NCBI RefSeq assembly: GCF_026967795.1
Contig: NZ_JAPVBH010000005.1
Location: forward strand, 310,771 to 374,770
DNA length: 64,000 nt
Reading direction: 5' to 3'
Source: Modestobacter sp. VKM Ac-2986
Lineage (GTDB): Bacteria; Actinomycetota; Actinomycetes; Mycobacteriales; Geodermatophilaceae
Shown here: positions 50,622 through 58,326 of the stretch, piece by piece
Numbering within the stretch: the first letter of the stretch is position 1
Layout: every line of letters begins with the position of its first letter
Notes under the pieces: generated by a model
What the model was told of the DNA's origin: nothing
The model's input: only the letters and a program-made list of their open reading frames with translations
The model's database searches: none
Position numbers and translations under genes: made by a program

Positions 50622-51853
50622 GTGGCGTGCCCGTCCTCGACGTCGCCGCCCTCGCCCTCGGGCTGGGGGACGCCGTCCGGGTGCGACAGCCACGCCCGCA
50701 GCGCGTCACCGTCAGCGCCCAGGACCGGCGGGGGAGTGTGCTCGCGGCGGGTGGTCTCGACCTCGCCGTCCGGGCTGGGGGCGAAGAAGCGCAGCGGCGG
50801 CCCGGGCAGCGTGAGCTGCCCGGCGGTCGGGTGGTCGACGCTGATCGCCAGGCCCTGGGACAGCGTCTGCTCCCAGGCGTAGACCTCGTCGAGGGTGCGC
50901 ACCTTGCCGGCCGGCACGCCCGCGGCGTCGAGCCGGGCCAGCAGCTCGGGGGCCGGGATGTCGGCGAACGTGCGCTCCAGCAGCTCGATGACCTCGTCGC
51001 GGTGCTCGACCCGCTCGCCGTTGGTGGCCATGCCCTCGGCCGCCGGGTCCAGCCCGAACTCGGTGCACAGCCGCTTCCAGAGTCCCTCGCTGCCGCAGGA
51101 CAGCTGCACGCTCCCCTCCGCGCAGCGGAACAGCCCGTACGGGGCGATCGAGGGGTGGTGGTTGCCCTGCCCGCGGTTGACCTTGCCGGCCACGGTGTAC
51201 GCCGTGCCCTGAAAGGCGTGCACGCCGACGACGGCGGCCAGCAGCGAGGTGCGCACGACCTGGCCGCGGCCGGTGCGCTCGCGCTCCAGCAGCGCGGCGA
51301 GCACCCCGTAGGCGCCGTACATGCCGGCCAGCAGGTCGCCGATCGGGACGCCGACCTTCTGCGGGTCCTCGGGCCCCGAGCCGGTCAGCGACATCAGCCC
51401 GGCCTCGCCCTGGGCGATCTGGTCGTAGCCGGCCCGCTGCCCCTCGGGGCCGTCGTGGCCGAAGCCCGAGATCGACAGCTGCACCAGCCGCGGGTTGAGC
51501 TCGGCGAGCACGTCGGTGCCGAAGCCGAGTCGGTCCAGCGTGCCGGGGCGGAAGTTCTCCAGCAGCACGTCGGCCCGGCGCACCAGCTCGGTCAGGACCG
51601 CCTTGTCGGCGTCGTCCTTGAGGTCGAGGGTGATCGACTCCTTGTTGCGGTTGGCCGAGAAGAAGTACGTCGACTCCCGGCCGGACCCCGTCTCGACGAA
51701 CGGCGGGCCCCAGCCGCGGCTGTCGTCGCCGGCGCCGGGGCTCTCCACCTTGATCACGCGGGCGCCCAGGTCGCCGAGCATCATCCCGGCGTGCGGGCCG
51801 GCGAGGGCCCGGGTCAGGTCGACGACGAGCACGCCGTCCAGTTGTCCGGTCAC
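50618..51853 (-). CDS. CaiB/BaiF family CoA-transferase
   Basis: 411 aa from ATG 51853. GVLVVDLTRALAGPHAGMMLGDLGARVIKVESP, LLENFRPGTLDRLGFG, GFGHDGPEGQRAGYDQIAQGEAGLMSLTG, and VGVPIGDLLAGMYGAYGVLAAL (with the catalytic Asp) are all family class III motifs. It moves CoA between carboxylates. Flanked by MatC (9 bp upstream) and a carboxyltransferase (4-bp overlap), so one operon. If MatC imports malonate, this enzyme could make malonyl-CoA (inference). Confidence 0.92.
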   Translation of the reverse strand: MTGQLDGVLVVDLTRALAGPHAGMMLGDLGARVIKVESPGAGDDSRGWGPPFVETGSGRESTYFFSANRNKESITLDLKDDADKAVLTELVRRADVLLENFRPGTLDRLGFGTDVLAELNPRLVQLSISGFGHDGPEGQRAGYDQIAQGEAGLMSLTGSGPEDPQKVGVPIGDLLAGMYGAYGVLAALLERERTGRGQVVRTSLLAAVVGVHAFQGTAYTVAGKVNRGQGNHHPSIAPYGLFRCAEGSVQLSCGSEGLWKRLCTEFGLDPAAEGMATNGERVEHRDEVIELLERTFADIPAPELLARLDAAGVPAGKVRTLDEVYAWEQTLSQGLAISVDHPTAGQLTLPGPPLRFFAPSPDGEVETTRREHTPPPVLGADGDALRAWLSHPDGVPQPEGEGGDVEDGHAT

Positions 51854-51862
51854 GGGAGCCTC

Positions 51863-53194
51863 CTACAGCCAGCCGGGGACGACGAAGACCAACCAGGCCA
51901 CGAGCGGTCCGATGACCACCACGGCACCCGAGTAGCCCAGCATCTGCTTGTAGAACCGGTCGCGGTCGATGTCCTGGGCGTTGGCCAGCACCAGCGCGCC
52001 GTTGGTGGAGAACGGGCTGACGTCGACGATCGTGGCGGCCACGGCCAGGGCGGCCACCACCCCGACGGCACCGATCGACCCGTCGAGCAGGAACGGCACG
52101 GCCAGCGAGATGGCCACGCCGAGGATCGCGGTGGAGGAGGCGAAGGCCGAGACGACCGCGCCGATGTAGGCCAGCAGCAGGGCCACCAGCAGCGGGCTGC
52201 CCAGCTTCGTGACGGACTCACCGACGTACTCGATCGTGCCGGCCTCCTGCAGCACGTAGACGAAGGTCAGCACCCCGGCGATGAGCAGCACGGTCGACCA
52301 GCTGATCTGCATGACCGCGCCCTTGTGCCGGGCGGCGGAGAACAGCGCCAGCACGGTGGCGATGGTGATCGAGACGAAGCCGATGTCGAGGTCGAAGGCC
52401 AGGGCCAGCACCGCCAGCGTCACCAGCCCGACCAGCGTGAGCGCCTGCTCGGCGGTGATCCGCCCGGTGGACGGCTCGTCGTCGGCGTCGCCGGTGGTGC
52501 GCACCCCGTGGCCCTTGACGACCTGCCCCGCGCCACCGGCGGTGGCCAGCTCGCGCTCGGTGGCGACCTCCTCCTCGCCGACCCGGCGGCTCAGCAGCTC
52601 CCGGCCCCCGAAGACCAGGAACAGCACGACGGCGATGGCGATGTTGAAGACCAGGCTGGCGAGGAAGACCGTCAGCGGGCTGCCGGGCAGGCCGTTGTCG
52701 GCGACGACCTTGTTCACCGTGACGCCGTAGACGCTGATCGGGGAGAAGCCACCGCCCTGGGCGCCGTGGACGACCATCATGCCCATCAGGAGCGGGTTGA
52801 TCCGGTACTTCGCGGCGAAGCCCAGCGCGATCGGCGCGACGATCGCGACCGCGGCGGGGGACAGGGCGCCGATCGCGGTGAGCACCGCGGTGACGGCGAA
52901 CATGATCCAGGGGATCAGGGCCACCCGGCCGGCCACCAGCTTCACCGCACCGCGCACCAGCAGGTCGACGGTGCCGTTGTTCTGCGCGATGGCGAAGAGG
53001 TAGGTGACGCCGATCAGCGTCAGCACCAGCCCGGCCGGGAAGCCGTCGAGGATGTCGGCGGTCGTCATCCCGACGGCGAGCGTGCCGACCAGGAAGGCCG
53101 CCACGAACGCCAGGGCGCCCATGTTGATCGGCAGCACGGTGGCGATCGCGAAGATCGCCACGAGGGCGAGGATGGAGATGATCTCGGCGGACAC
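51863..53194 (-). CDS. MatC-like dicarboxylate/malonate transporter (SLC13-type permease)
   Basis: 443 aa from GTG 53194, about 12 hydrophobic helices. The start SAEIISILALVAIFAIATVLPINMGALAFVAAFLVGTL is the MatC N-terminal domain of the malonate carrier family; the rest is an IT-superfamily permease with a duplicated helix pattern (AIGALSPAAVAIVAPIALG; VVSAFASSTAILGVAISLAV). A hydrophilic loop of about 60 residues (GVRTTGDADDEPSTGR) lies midway. First gene of the operon with caiB and the carboxyltransferase. Confidence 0.88.
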   Translation of the reverse strand: MSAEIISILALVAIFAIATVLPINMGALAFVAAFLVGTLAVGMTTADILDGFPAGLVLTLIGVTYLFAIAQNNGTVDLLVRGAVKLVAGRVALIPWIMFAVTAVLTAIGALSPAAVAIVAPIALGFAAKYRINPLLMGMMVVHGAQGGGFSPISVYGVTVNKVVADNGLPGSPLTVFLASLVFNIAIAVVLFLVFGGRELLSRRVGEEEVATERELATAGGAGQVVKGHGVRTTGDADDEPSTGRITAEQALTLVGLVTLAVLALAFDLDIGFVSITIATVLALFSAARHKGAVMQISWSTVLLIAGVLTFVYVLQEAGTIEYVGESVTKLGSPLLVALLLAYIGAVVSAFASSTAILGVAISLAVPFLLDGSIGAVGVVAALAVAATIVDVSPFSTNGALVLANAQDIDRDRFYKQMLGYSGAVVVIGPLVAWLVFVVPGWL

Positions 53195-53272
53195 GGAGCT
53201 CCTACGGCGACGGCGCTGCGGACGGCTGTCGCCCGGAGACGTGGGTCACCCTCTCATGATCGCCAGGAGCAC

Positions 53273-53854
53273 TCAGCCCAGGCTCAGCCAGCCCCCGGAG
53301 GGCGTGACGACGGCGTCGACCCGGCGGTCGTGCTCCCCGACCGGCAGCTCGGCGACCAGTTCCTCGTCGAACACCAGCGCCACCAGGACGGCGTCGGGTC
53401 GCGCGTGCCGCAGGGCCCGGTCGTAGTACCCGCCGCCGCGGCCCAGCCGGGCGCCGTCGGCGGCGACCGCGAGCGCCGGGACGACGACGACGTCGGCCTC
53501 GGCGAGCGCGCCGGCCGGCAGCCGGGGACCGGTGGGTTCCTGCAGCCCGAAGCGGCCGGGGACCAGCTCGCCCCCGGCCACCGCCCAGGACAGCTCCCGG
53601 CCCTGCCCGGGCACCACGGGCAGCAGCACCCGGCCGGGCAGCGCCGCCGGCAGCCGCCCGGCGCCGGGCTCCTCGGCCAGCGGCACGTACCCGGCGAGGA
53701 CGGCGGCGGCCTGCACGGCAGGGGCCGCGACGAGGGCCGCGGCGAGGGCGTCGGCGGCGGCCGCCCGCTGTCCGGCCGGGCGGACAGCACGCCGGGCCTG
53801 GACGGATGTGCGCAGCGTCGCCTTCGTGTTCACCACGACGGGGGAGTCGGCCAC
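53273..53854 (-). CDS. 5-formyltetrahydrofolate cyclo-ligase
   Basis: 193 aa from GTG 53854. NTKATLRTSVQARRAVRP at the start and the ATP/folate loop GARLGRGGGYYDRAL, then VALVFDEELVAELPVGEHDRRVDAVVTPSGG, are typical of YgfA/MTHFS. It recycles 5-formyl-THF with ATP. Divergent from galU, as in M. tuberculosis (Rv0992c/Rv0993). A palindrome lies in the 26-bp gap. Confidence 0.93.
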   Translation of the reverse strand: MADSPVVVNTKATLRTSVQARRAVRPAGQRAAAADALAAALVAAPAVQAAAVLAGYVPLAEEPGAGRLPAALPGRVLLPVVPGQGRELSWAVAGGELVPGRFGLQEPTGPRLPAGALAEADVVVVPALAVAADGARLGRGGGYYDRALRHARPDAVLVALVFDEELVAELPVGEHDRRVDAVVTPSGGWLSLG

Positions 53855-53860
53855 GGCGGC

Positions 53861-53874
53861 AGGGTAGTTACCCT
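53861..53874. promoter_or_regulatory. Palindrome in the 5-FCL/galU promoter region
   Basis: AGGGTA-GT-TACCCT, perfect 6-bp arms, filling most of the 26-bp gap between two divergent starts. TAGTTA (53865-53870) could be a -10 for a nearly leaderless galU mRNA. Confidence 0.5.
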
Positions 53875-53880
53875 CGCCGC

Positions 53881-54813
53881 ATGTCGAGCCCTTCCGAGCC
53901 GCGTCCGACCGTCAAGGCCGTCATCCCGGTCGCCGGGATGGGCACCCGCTTCCTGCCCGCCACCAAGGCGGTGCCCAAGGAGCTGCTGCCCGTCGTCGAC
54001 CGCCCCGCCCTGCAGTACATCGTCGAGGAGGCCGCCCGCGCCGGCCTGTCCGAGGTGCTCATGGTCACCGGGCGCAACAAGGGCGCCATCGAGGACTTCT
54101 TCGACCGCACGCCCGAGCTCGAGGCGGCGCTGGAGAAGAAGGGCGACCAGGCGCGCATCGACGCCGTCAACGAGTCCACCGACGTCGCCCAGGTCTTCTT
54201 CGTCCGCCAGGGCGAGGCCAAGGGCCTGGGTCACGCCGTCCTGCAGGCCGCCGCGTTCGTCGGCGACGAGGCCTTCGCGGTGCTGCTGGGCGACGACATC
54301 ATCGACGCCCGCGACCTGCTGCTGGAGCAGATGCTCGCCGTCCAGGCCGAGCACGGCGGCGCGGTCATCGCGCTGCTCGACGTCGGCGCGGAGAACATCT
54401 CCAAGTACGGCGCGGTCGCCGTGGAGGACGTCCAGGTCGCCGGTGACGGTGACCAGGTCTTCCGGGTGACCGGCATGGTCGAGAAGCCCCCGGCGGGCGA
54501 GGCGCCCAGCTCGCTGGCGATCATCGGCCGCTACGTGCTGCCCGCCGAGGTCTTCGACGCCATCCGCGCGACCCCGCCCGGCCGCGGTGGCGAGATCCAG
54601 CTGACCGACGCGCTGCTGAAGCTGGTCGAGGACGGCGTCCCGGTGCACGGCGTGGTCTTCTCCGGCCGCCGTTACGACACCGGCGACAAGCTCGACTACC
54701 TCAAGGCCGTCGTCCAACTCGCCGTCGAGCGCGAGGACCTGGGTCCGGACTTCGGGCCGTGGCTGCGGTCTTTCGTCACAGACCTGCCCACCGAGGGCGC
54801 GTCGCCGGCCTGA
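53881..54813 (+). CDS. galU: UTP-glucose-1-phosphate uridylyltransferase
   Basis: 310 aa from ATG 53881. VKAVIPVAGMGTRFLPATKAVPKELLPVVDRPALQYIVEEA, VTGRNKGAIEDFFDR, QGEAKGLGHAVLQA, LLGDDIIDA and YDTGDKLDYLKAVVQLA are all GalU signatures. Makes UDP-glucose, needed for CslA-type glucan, trehalose and cell-wall sugars. Followed by glp/moeA, rimJ and glpR, the order seen in mycobacteria. Confidence 0.97.
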   Translation: MSSPSEPRPTVKAVIPVAGMGTRFLPATKAVPKELLPVVDRPALQYIVEEAARAGLSEVLMVTGRNKGAIEDFFDRTPELEAALEKKGDQARIDAVNESTDVAQVFFVRQGEAKGLGHAVLQAAAFVGDEAFAVLLGDDIIDARDLLLEQMLAVQAEHGGAVIALLDVGAENISKYGAVAVEDVQVAGDGDQVFRVTGMVEKPPAGEAPSSLAIIGRYVLPAEVFDAIRATPPGRGGEIQLTDALLKLVEDGVPVHGVVFSGRRYDTGDKLDYLKAVVQLAVEREDLGPDFGPWLRSFVTDLPTEGASPA

Positions 54814-54903
54814 CGAGGCGGGTCAGGAGGCACCATCGCTCCCTGAGAGGTCCGTCGAGCGGCGGGTCCTGGCCGATCTCTGGCCGCGGAGGGAGCGACG
54901 ACG

Positions 54904-56400
54904 GTGGCGGGCATGACCGACGACACGACACGTGGGTGGTTCTCCAGGTCCAGCCGGGACACGACCCAGCTGGACCTGGAGCAGGGCGGCCTCGTCCCCC
55001 AGCCGCGCGAGGTGCACCAGGTCTCCGGCCCGGCGCCCACGGTCAGCCACGACACCGTGCAGGTCGACCGGTCGGTGTTCGCCTCCGACCGGGTGCCCTC
55101 CCCGGCGATCGCCACCGGTGACCGCTCGCCGGACCCGCTGGCCGACACCGGCTCGGTCGACGTCTCCGGCGTCCGGCTGCGCACCGTCGAGCACCACCTG
55201 GACGAGATCCTCGGTGCGGTGCCCACCCCCGAGCCGATCGAGCTGGCGGTCCTGGACGCCCAGGGCCTGCTCTGCGCCGAGCTGGTCACCAGCGAGCGCG
55301 CCCTGCCCTCCTTCGACCAGGCCGGGCTCGACGGGTACGCCGTGCGCTCGGCCGACGTCGCGACCGCCACGGTGGAGACCCCGGTCGCCCTGCACGTCGT
55401 GGGGGAGAGCGCTGCCGGCTCCGGCGACGCCACCGCGATCGGCCCGGGCCTGGCGTGGAAGGTCGCCGTCGGCGCGATGATGCCCGCCGGCGCCGACGTC
55501 GTGGTGCCCGCCGCGTGGACCGACCAGGGCCTGGCCCGGGTGGCCGTCTACGCCGCGCTGGCCCCGGGCAGCTACGTGCGCCGGATCGGTGACGACGTCG
55601 CCCCCGGGGACGTCGCCGTGCAGGTCGGCACCCCGATCGGCCCGGCCCAGATCAGCCTGCTCGCCGCCGTCGGCCGCGAGCGGGTCGCCGTGCGCCCGCG
55701 GCCGCGGATCGCCGTGCTGTGCGCCGGTGACGAGCTGGTCGACGTCGGGCGGATCGCCGGCCCCGGCCAGCAGGTCGACGTCAACAGCTACGCGCTGGCC
55801 GCCGCCGCCCGGGACGCCGGGGCCGAGGCCTACCGCGCCGGCATCATGCCCAACGACCGCCGCCGCATGGTGGAGCTGCTCGAGGGCCAGATGCTGCGCA
55901 GCGACGTCGTCCTCATCGCCGGCACCTTCGCCAACGGCGGCCCGGACCTGCTGCAGGAGGCCCTCGCCGAGCTCGGTGGGCTGGCCTTCACCCAGGTCGC
56001 CATGCACCCCGGTCCCGTGCACGCCTTCGGCCGGCTCGGCCCCGAGGGGGTGCCGGTGATCTGCGTGCCCGGCGAGCCGGTCGCGGCACTGGTCGCCTTC
56101 GAGGTCTTCGTCCGTCCCGCCATCCGGCTGATGCTGGGCAAGCGCCAGCTCTTCCGGCGCACGGTCCAGGCGGTCTCGGCCGAGCAGCTGCTCTCCCCGC
56201 TGGGTTACCGGCAGTACCTGCACGGGCAGGTCATGCGGCACCCCGACGGTGGCTACGTGGTCGAGCCGATCGGCGACGGCGACCAGGCGATGCTGGCTCG
56301 GATGGCGCGCGCCAACTGCCTGATCGTGGTGGACGAGGACGTCACCGAGGTCGCGGCCGGCGGGCTGGTCACCGTCATGCCCATGCTGCTCGGCGGCTGA
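54904..56400 (+). CDS. glp: Glp: MoeA/gephyrin-like protein with degenerate active site
   Basis: 498 aa from GTG 54904 (an ATG at 54913 is also possible). An N-terminal extension of about 90 residues, rich in Thr/Asp (RSSRDTTQLDLEQGG, VSHDTVQVDRSVF), precedes the MoeA fold (SVDVSGVRLRTVEHHLDEIL, SFDQAGLDGYAVRS, RRIGDDVAPGD). Catalytic loops differ from true MoeA: SGGVSVGD is AGTFANGG, PGNP is PGEP, and the GADAVVRxEDT segment is GADVVVPAAWTD. The position between galU and rimJ-glpR matches Glp of corynebacteria, which binds FtsZ and the membrane receptor GlpR. A division role is therefore more likely than molybdenum insertion. Confidence 0.85.
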   Translation: MAGMTDDTTRGWFSRSSRDTTQLDLEQGGLVPQPREVHQVSGPAPTVSHDTVQVDRSVFASDRVPSPAIATGDRSPDPLADTGSVDVSGVRLRTVEHHLDEILGAVPTPEPIELAVLDAQGLLCAELVTSERALPSFDQAGLDGYAVRSADVATATVETPVALHVVGESAAGSGDATAIGPGLAWKVAVGAMMPAGADVVVPAAWTDQGLARVAVYAALAPGSYVRRIGDDVAPGDVAVQVGTPIGPAQISLLAAVGRERVAVRPRPRIAVLCAGDELVDVGRIAGPGQQVDVNSYALAAAARDAGAEAYRAGIMPNDRRRMVELLEGQMLRSDVVLIAGTFANGGPDLLQEALAELGGLAFTQVAMHPGPVHAFGRLGPEGVPVICVPGEPVAALVAFEVFVRPAIRLMLGKRQLFRRTVQAVSAEQLLSPLGYRQYLHGQVMRHPDGGYVVEPIGDGDQAMLARMARANCLIVVDEDVTEVAAGGLVTVMPMLLGG

Positions 56401-56401
56401 G

Positions 56402-57019
56402 CTGGACCCCGCACTGCACCCCGGCTGGCCGGCCCGGCTGGCCTGGGGGCCGGTCGAGCTGCGGCCGCTGGAGCGCTCCGACGCTCGGGAGTGGTCCCGG
56501 CTGCGCACGGCCAACGAGGCGTGGCTGACCCCCTGGGAGCCCTCGGGCGCCGTGCCCTGGGCGGAGCGCCACACCCCGGCGGTCTACCGCGGCATGCGCC
56601 GGGCGACGTCCGCCCGCGCCCGGGCGGGCACCACGCTGCCCTTCGCCGTCCGGCACGATGGCCGGCTGGTCGGGCAGGTGACGGTGGACAACATCGTGCG
56701 CGGCGCGCTGCGGTCGGGGCACCTGGGCTACTGGGTGGACTCCGCGGTCGCCGGGCGGGGCGTGGCCTCGCTGGCCGTGGCGCTGGTCTGCGACCACGCG
56801 TTCGGCCCGGCCGGGCTGCACCGGCTGCAGGCCGACATCCGCCCCGAGAACGGGCCGAGCCGGCGGCTGGTCGAGCGGCTGGGCTTTCGTCAGGAGGCGC
56901 TGTTCCGCGACTACCTGGACATCGACGGCGCGTGGCGGGACCACCTGGGCTACGCCCTGCTCGCCGGTGACGTGCCCGGCGGCGTCCTGGCCCGGTGGCG
57001 GGCCCGCGTCCCGTCCTGA
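56402..57019 (+). CDS. rimJ: RimJ/RimL-type GNAT acetyltransferase, probable CTG start
   Basis: 205 aa if read from CTG 56402, one base after the glp stop. The conserved N-terminus of the family (GPVELRPLERSDAREWSRLRTANEAWLTPWEPSG) lies before the first GTG (56552) and has no ATG, GTG or TTG in frame, so the CTG is the best candidate. The GNAT core is clear: HLGYWVDSAVAGRGVASLAVAL, HRLQADIRPENGPSRRLVERLGF, LFRDYLDIDGAWRDHLGYALL. RimJ acetylates ribosomal protein S5 N-termini; specificity here is unproven. Coupled re-initiation from the glp stop is likely. Confidence 0.85.
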   Translation: MDPALHPGWPARLAWGPVELRPLERSDAREWSRLRTANEAWLTPWEPSGAVPWAERHTPAVYRGMRRATSARARAGTTLPFAVRHDGRLVGQVTVDNIVRGALRSGHLGYWVDSAVAGRGVASLAVALVCDHAFGPAGLHRLQADIRPENGPSRRLVERLGFRQEALFRDYLDIDGAWRDHLGYALLAGDVPGGVLARWRARVPS

Positions 57020-57164
57020 GGCCGCCCGAGTGCGCAGTGTGCCCGCTCCCTGACCACCCGTTACCGGGTCGAGACCGGATCTGGACGGCGGCACGCCGGA
57101 TCGTCGTGCGGACCACGCCGACACACCGGGCGCGTCCCCGACATCGGCAGTCGCCGCCCTTACC

Positions 57165-57190
57165 GTGACTCCCGAGTGACTGATGTGACT
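57165..57190 (+). promoter_or_regulatory. GTGACT direct repeats upstream of glpR
   Basis: Three GTGACT hexamers at 57165, 57176 and 57185 (start spacing 11 and 9). The last two are GTGAC-TGAT-GTGAC, similar to the direct-repeat form GTAAC-N4-GTAAC bound by the actinobacterial regulator MtrA. About 60-85 bp before the glpR ATG. Confidence 0.4.
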
Positions 57191-57249
57191 CGTGGTGCCC
57201 CAGGGATGGGGTCCTTCCGGTGTGCCAGGGATGGATCGAGGTGTTCGTG

Positions 57250-57957
57250 ATGGGTTCGGGCGTTCTGCTGGCCGCTCTCGTCGTGCTGTGGTTCGTGGTC
57301 CTCGTGCCGATGGTGGTCACCCGCGGTGACTCCCACGCCGGCACGGGTGCCGCCGACTCGGGACGGACCCTGCAGCGTCGTCGTCCCGTGGACCCGGTGG
57401 TCCATGCGGAGACGGAGCGGGTGGACATCGACCGCGCGCAGTTGCGCAGCAGCGGCGAGCTCAAGGTCGACGTGCACGCGGTGCGCCGGCGCACGCTGGC
57501 CGGCCTGGTCGCCCTCGCCGTGCTCGCCCTGGTCGGCGCGCTGGCCTACCGGTCCTGGATGTGGGCGCCGCAGGTCCTGCTCGACCTCGCGGTCGTCGGT
57601 TACCTCGTGGTGCTGCGCGCCGCGGCCAAGCGGGAGCACCGGGCCGCCGCCCGCCGCGCCGCCCGCCTCGCGCAGCGTCCGCCGATGCGCGCCCCGGCCC
57701 CGCGCCGCGCCGCCTCCCCGGCGCCCGCCCCGCGGTCGGCCCCGGCGGCCGCCCCGGTCGTGGTCACCGAGACCGGCCCGGTCCACCCGAGCCTGCCGCT
57801 GGCCCCCGTGCACCCGCTGCGTCCGGGCCGGGTCGTCGCGGCCCGCACCCCGGCCCCGGCCGGGTGGCAGCACAGCGCCGTCGTCGGGCTGGACGACGAC
57901 GACATCGGCTTCGCCGAGATCGACACCTACGCCCCGCGACGGGTCGTCAACGGCTGA
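57250..57957 (+). CDS. glpR: GlpR/SepX-type membrane protein
   Basis: 235 aa from ATG 57250 (GAGGTG 6 nt upstream). TM1 (GVLLAALVVLWFVVLVPMVV) faces out; a cytoplasmic region with ERVDIDRAQLRSS follows, then two helices (AGLVALAVLALVGALAY; WAPQVLLDLAVVGYLVVL) and a disordered Ala/Pro/Arg tail that ends in an acidic segment (LDDDDIGFAEIDTY). The layout and the galU-glp-rimJ neighbourhood match Rv0996/GlpR and Streptomyces SepX, which bind Glp and help build division sites. The stop begins repeat copy B. Confidence 0.85.
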   Translation: MGSGVLLAALVVLWFVVLVPMVVTRGDSHAGTGAADSGRTLQRRRPVDPVVHAETERVDIDRAQLRSSGELKVDVHAVRRRTLAGLVALAVLALVGALAYRSWMWAPQVLLDLAVVGYLVVLRAAAKREHRAAARRAARLAQRPPMRAPAPRRAASPAPAPRSAPAAAPVVVTETGPVHPSLPLAPVHPLRPGRVVAARTPAPAGWQHSAVVGLDDDDIGFAEIDTYAPRRVVNG

Positions 57958-58016
57958 GGGAGGACCCCCTCGCCCCCGCCACGAGCAAGCTCGCGGCGGG
58001 TCCCTGCGAGGGGGCC
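57955..58016 (+). repeat. Stop-codon-linked hairpin repeat, copy B
   Basis: TGAGGGAGGACCCC from the glpR stop. Outer arms GGACCCCCTCGC (57962-57973) and GCGAGGGGGCC (58006-58016); inner arms CCCGCCACGAGC and GCTCGCGGCGGG around AA. The fullest copy; no U-tract. Confidence 0.8.
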
Positions 58017-58070
58017 GCGCCGCCCCCGTGACGGGGGCGACGGAGTCGGACGGTAAGCTCTCCGACGCAA

Positions 58071-58144
58071 GGGGCTGTGGCGCAGTCCGGTAGCGCACCT
58101 CGTTCGCATCGAGGGGGTCAGGGGTTCAATTCCCCTCAGCTCCA
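58071..58144 (+). tRNA. tRNA-Ala (anticodon CGC)
   Basis: 74 nt. Acceptor GGGGCTG pairs with CAGCTCC (one G-T), discriminator A. Anticodon arm CCTCG-TTCGCAT-CGAGG gives CGC; T-arm AGGGG-TTCAATT-CCCCT. Encoded without CCA. A -10-like TAAGCT lies at 58054-58059. Reads GCG. Confidence 0.95.
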
Positions 58145-58149
58145 CCCTG

Positions 58150-58181
58150 GTCAGGCCGGGTCCTCACGGACCCGGCCTGAC
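58150..58181 (+). terminator. Hairpin terminator of tRNA-Ala
   Basis: GTCAGGCCGGGTCC-TCAC-GGACCCGGCCTGAC: perfect 14-bp stem, 6 bp after the tRNA. Confidence 0.85.
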
Positions 58182-58326
58182 GCGTTCCCGGGTCCGTGCA
58201 CCTGTGGCCCGGGTCCTCCCCCGGGCGGGTGAGGGCACCGTCGCCGCCGCACAGGTGGCGTGCGCCGGTGCCGATGTCGGCCCCAACGGGTGCAGACGGC
58301 TGCACCCCCGGGTCCGAGGAGCGAGC

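Noticed and set aside
43636-53272. Integrative element or prophage
   Set aside because: No integrase, transposase, tRNA junction or phage structural gene is visible; only synteny breakage suggests insertion.
47478-54469. Very long open frames on the plus strand (over 1,100 codons each) opposite the AAA, carboxyltransferase, CoA-transferase and matC genes
   Set aside because: They are antisense shadows caused by extreme GC at third positions; their translations are low-complexity and show no domains, while the minus-strand genes have clear family motifs.
57165-57190. CRISPR-like repeat
   Set aside because: Only three hexamers with uneven 3-5 nt gaps; no spacers, and no cas genes in the window.
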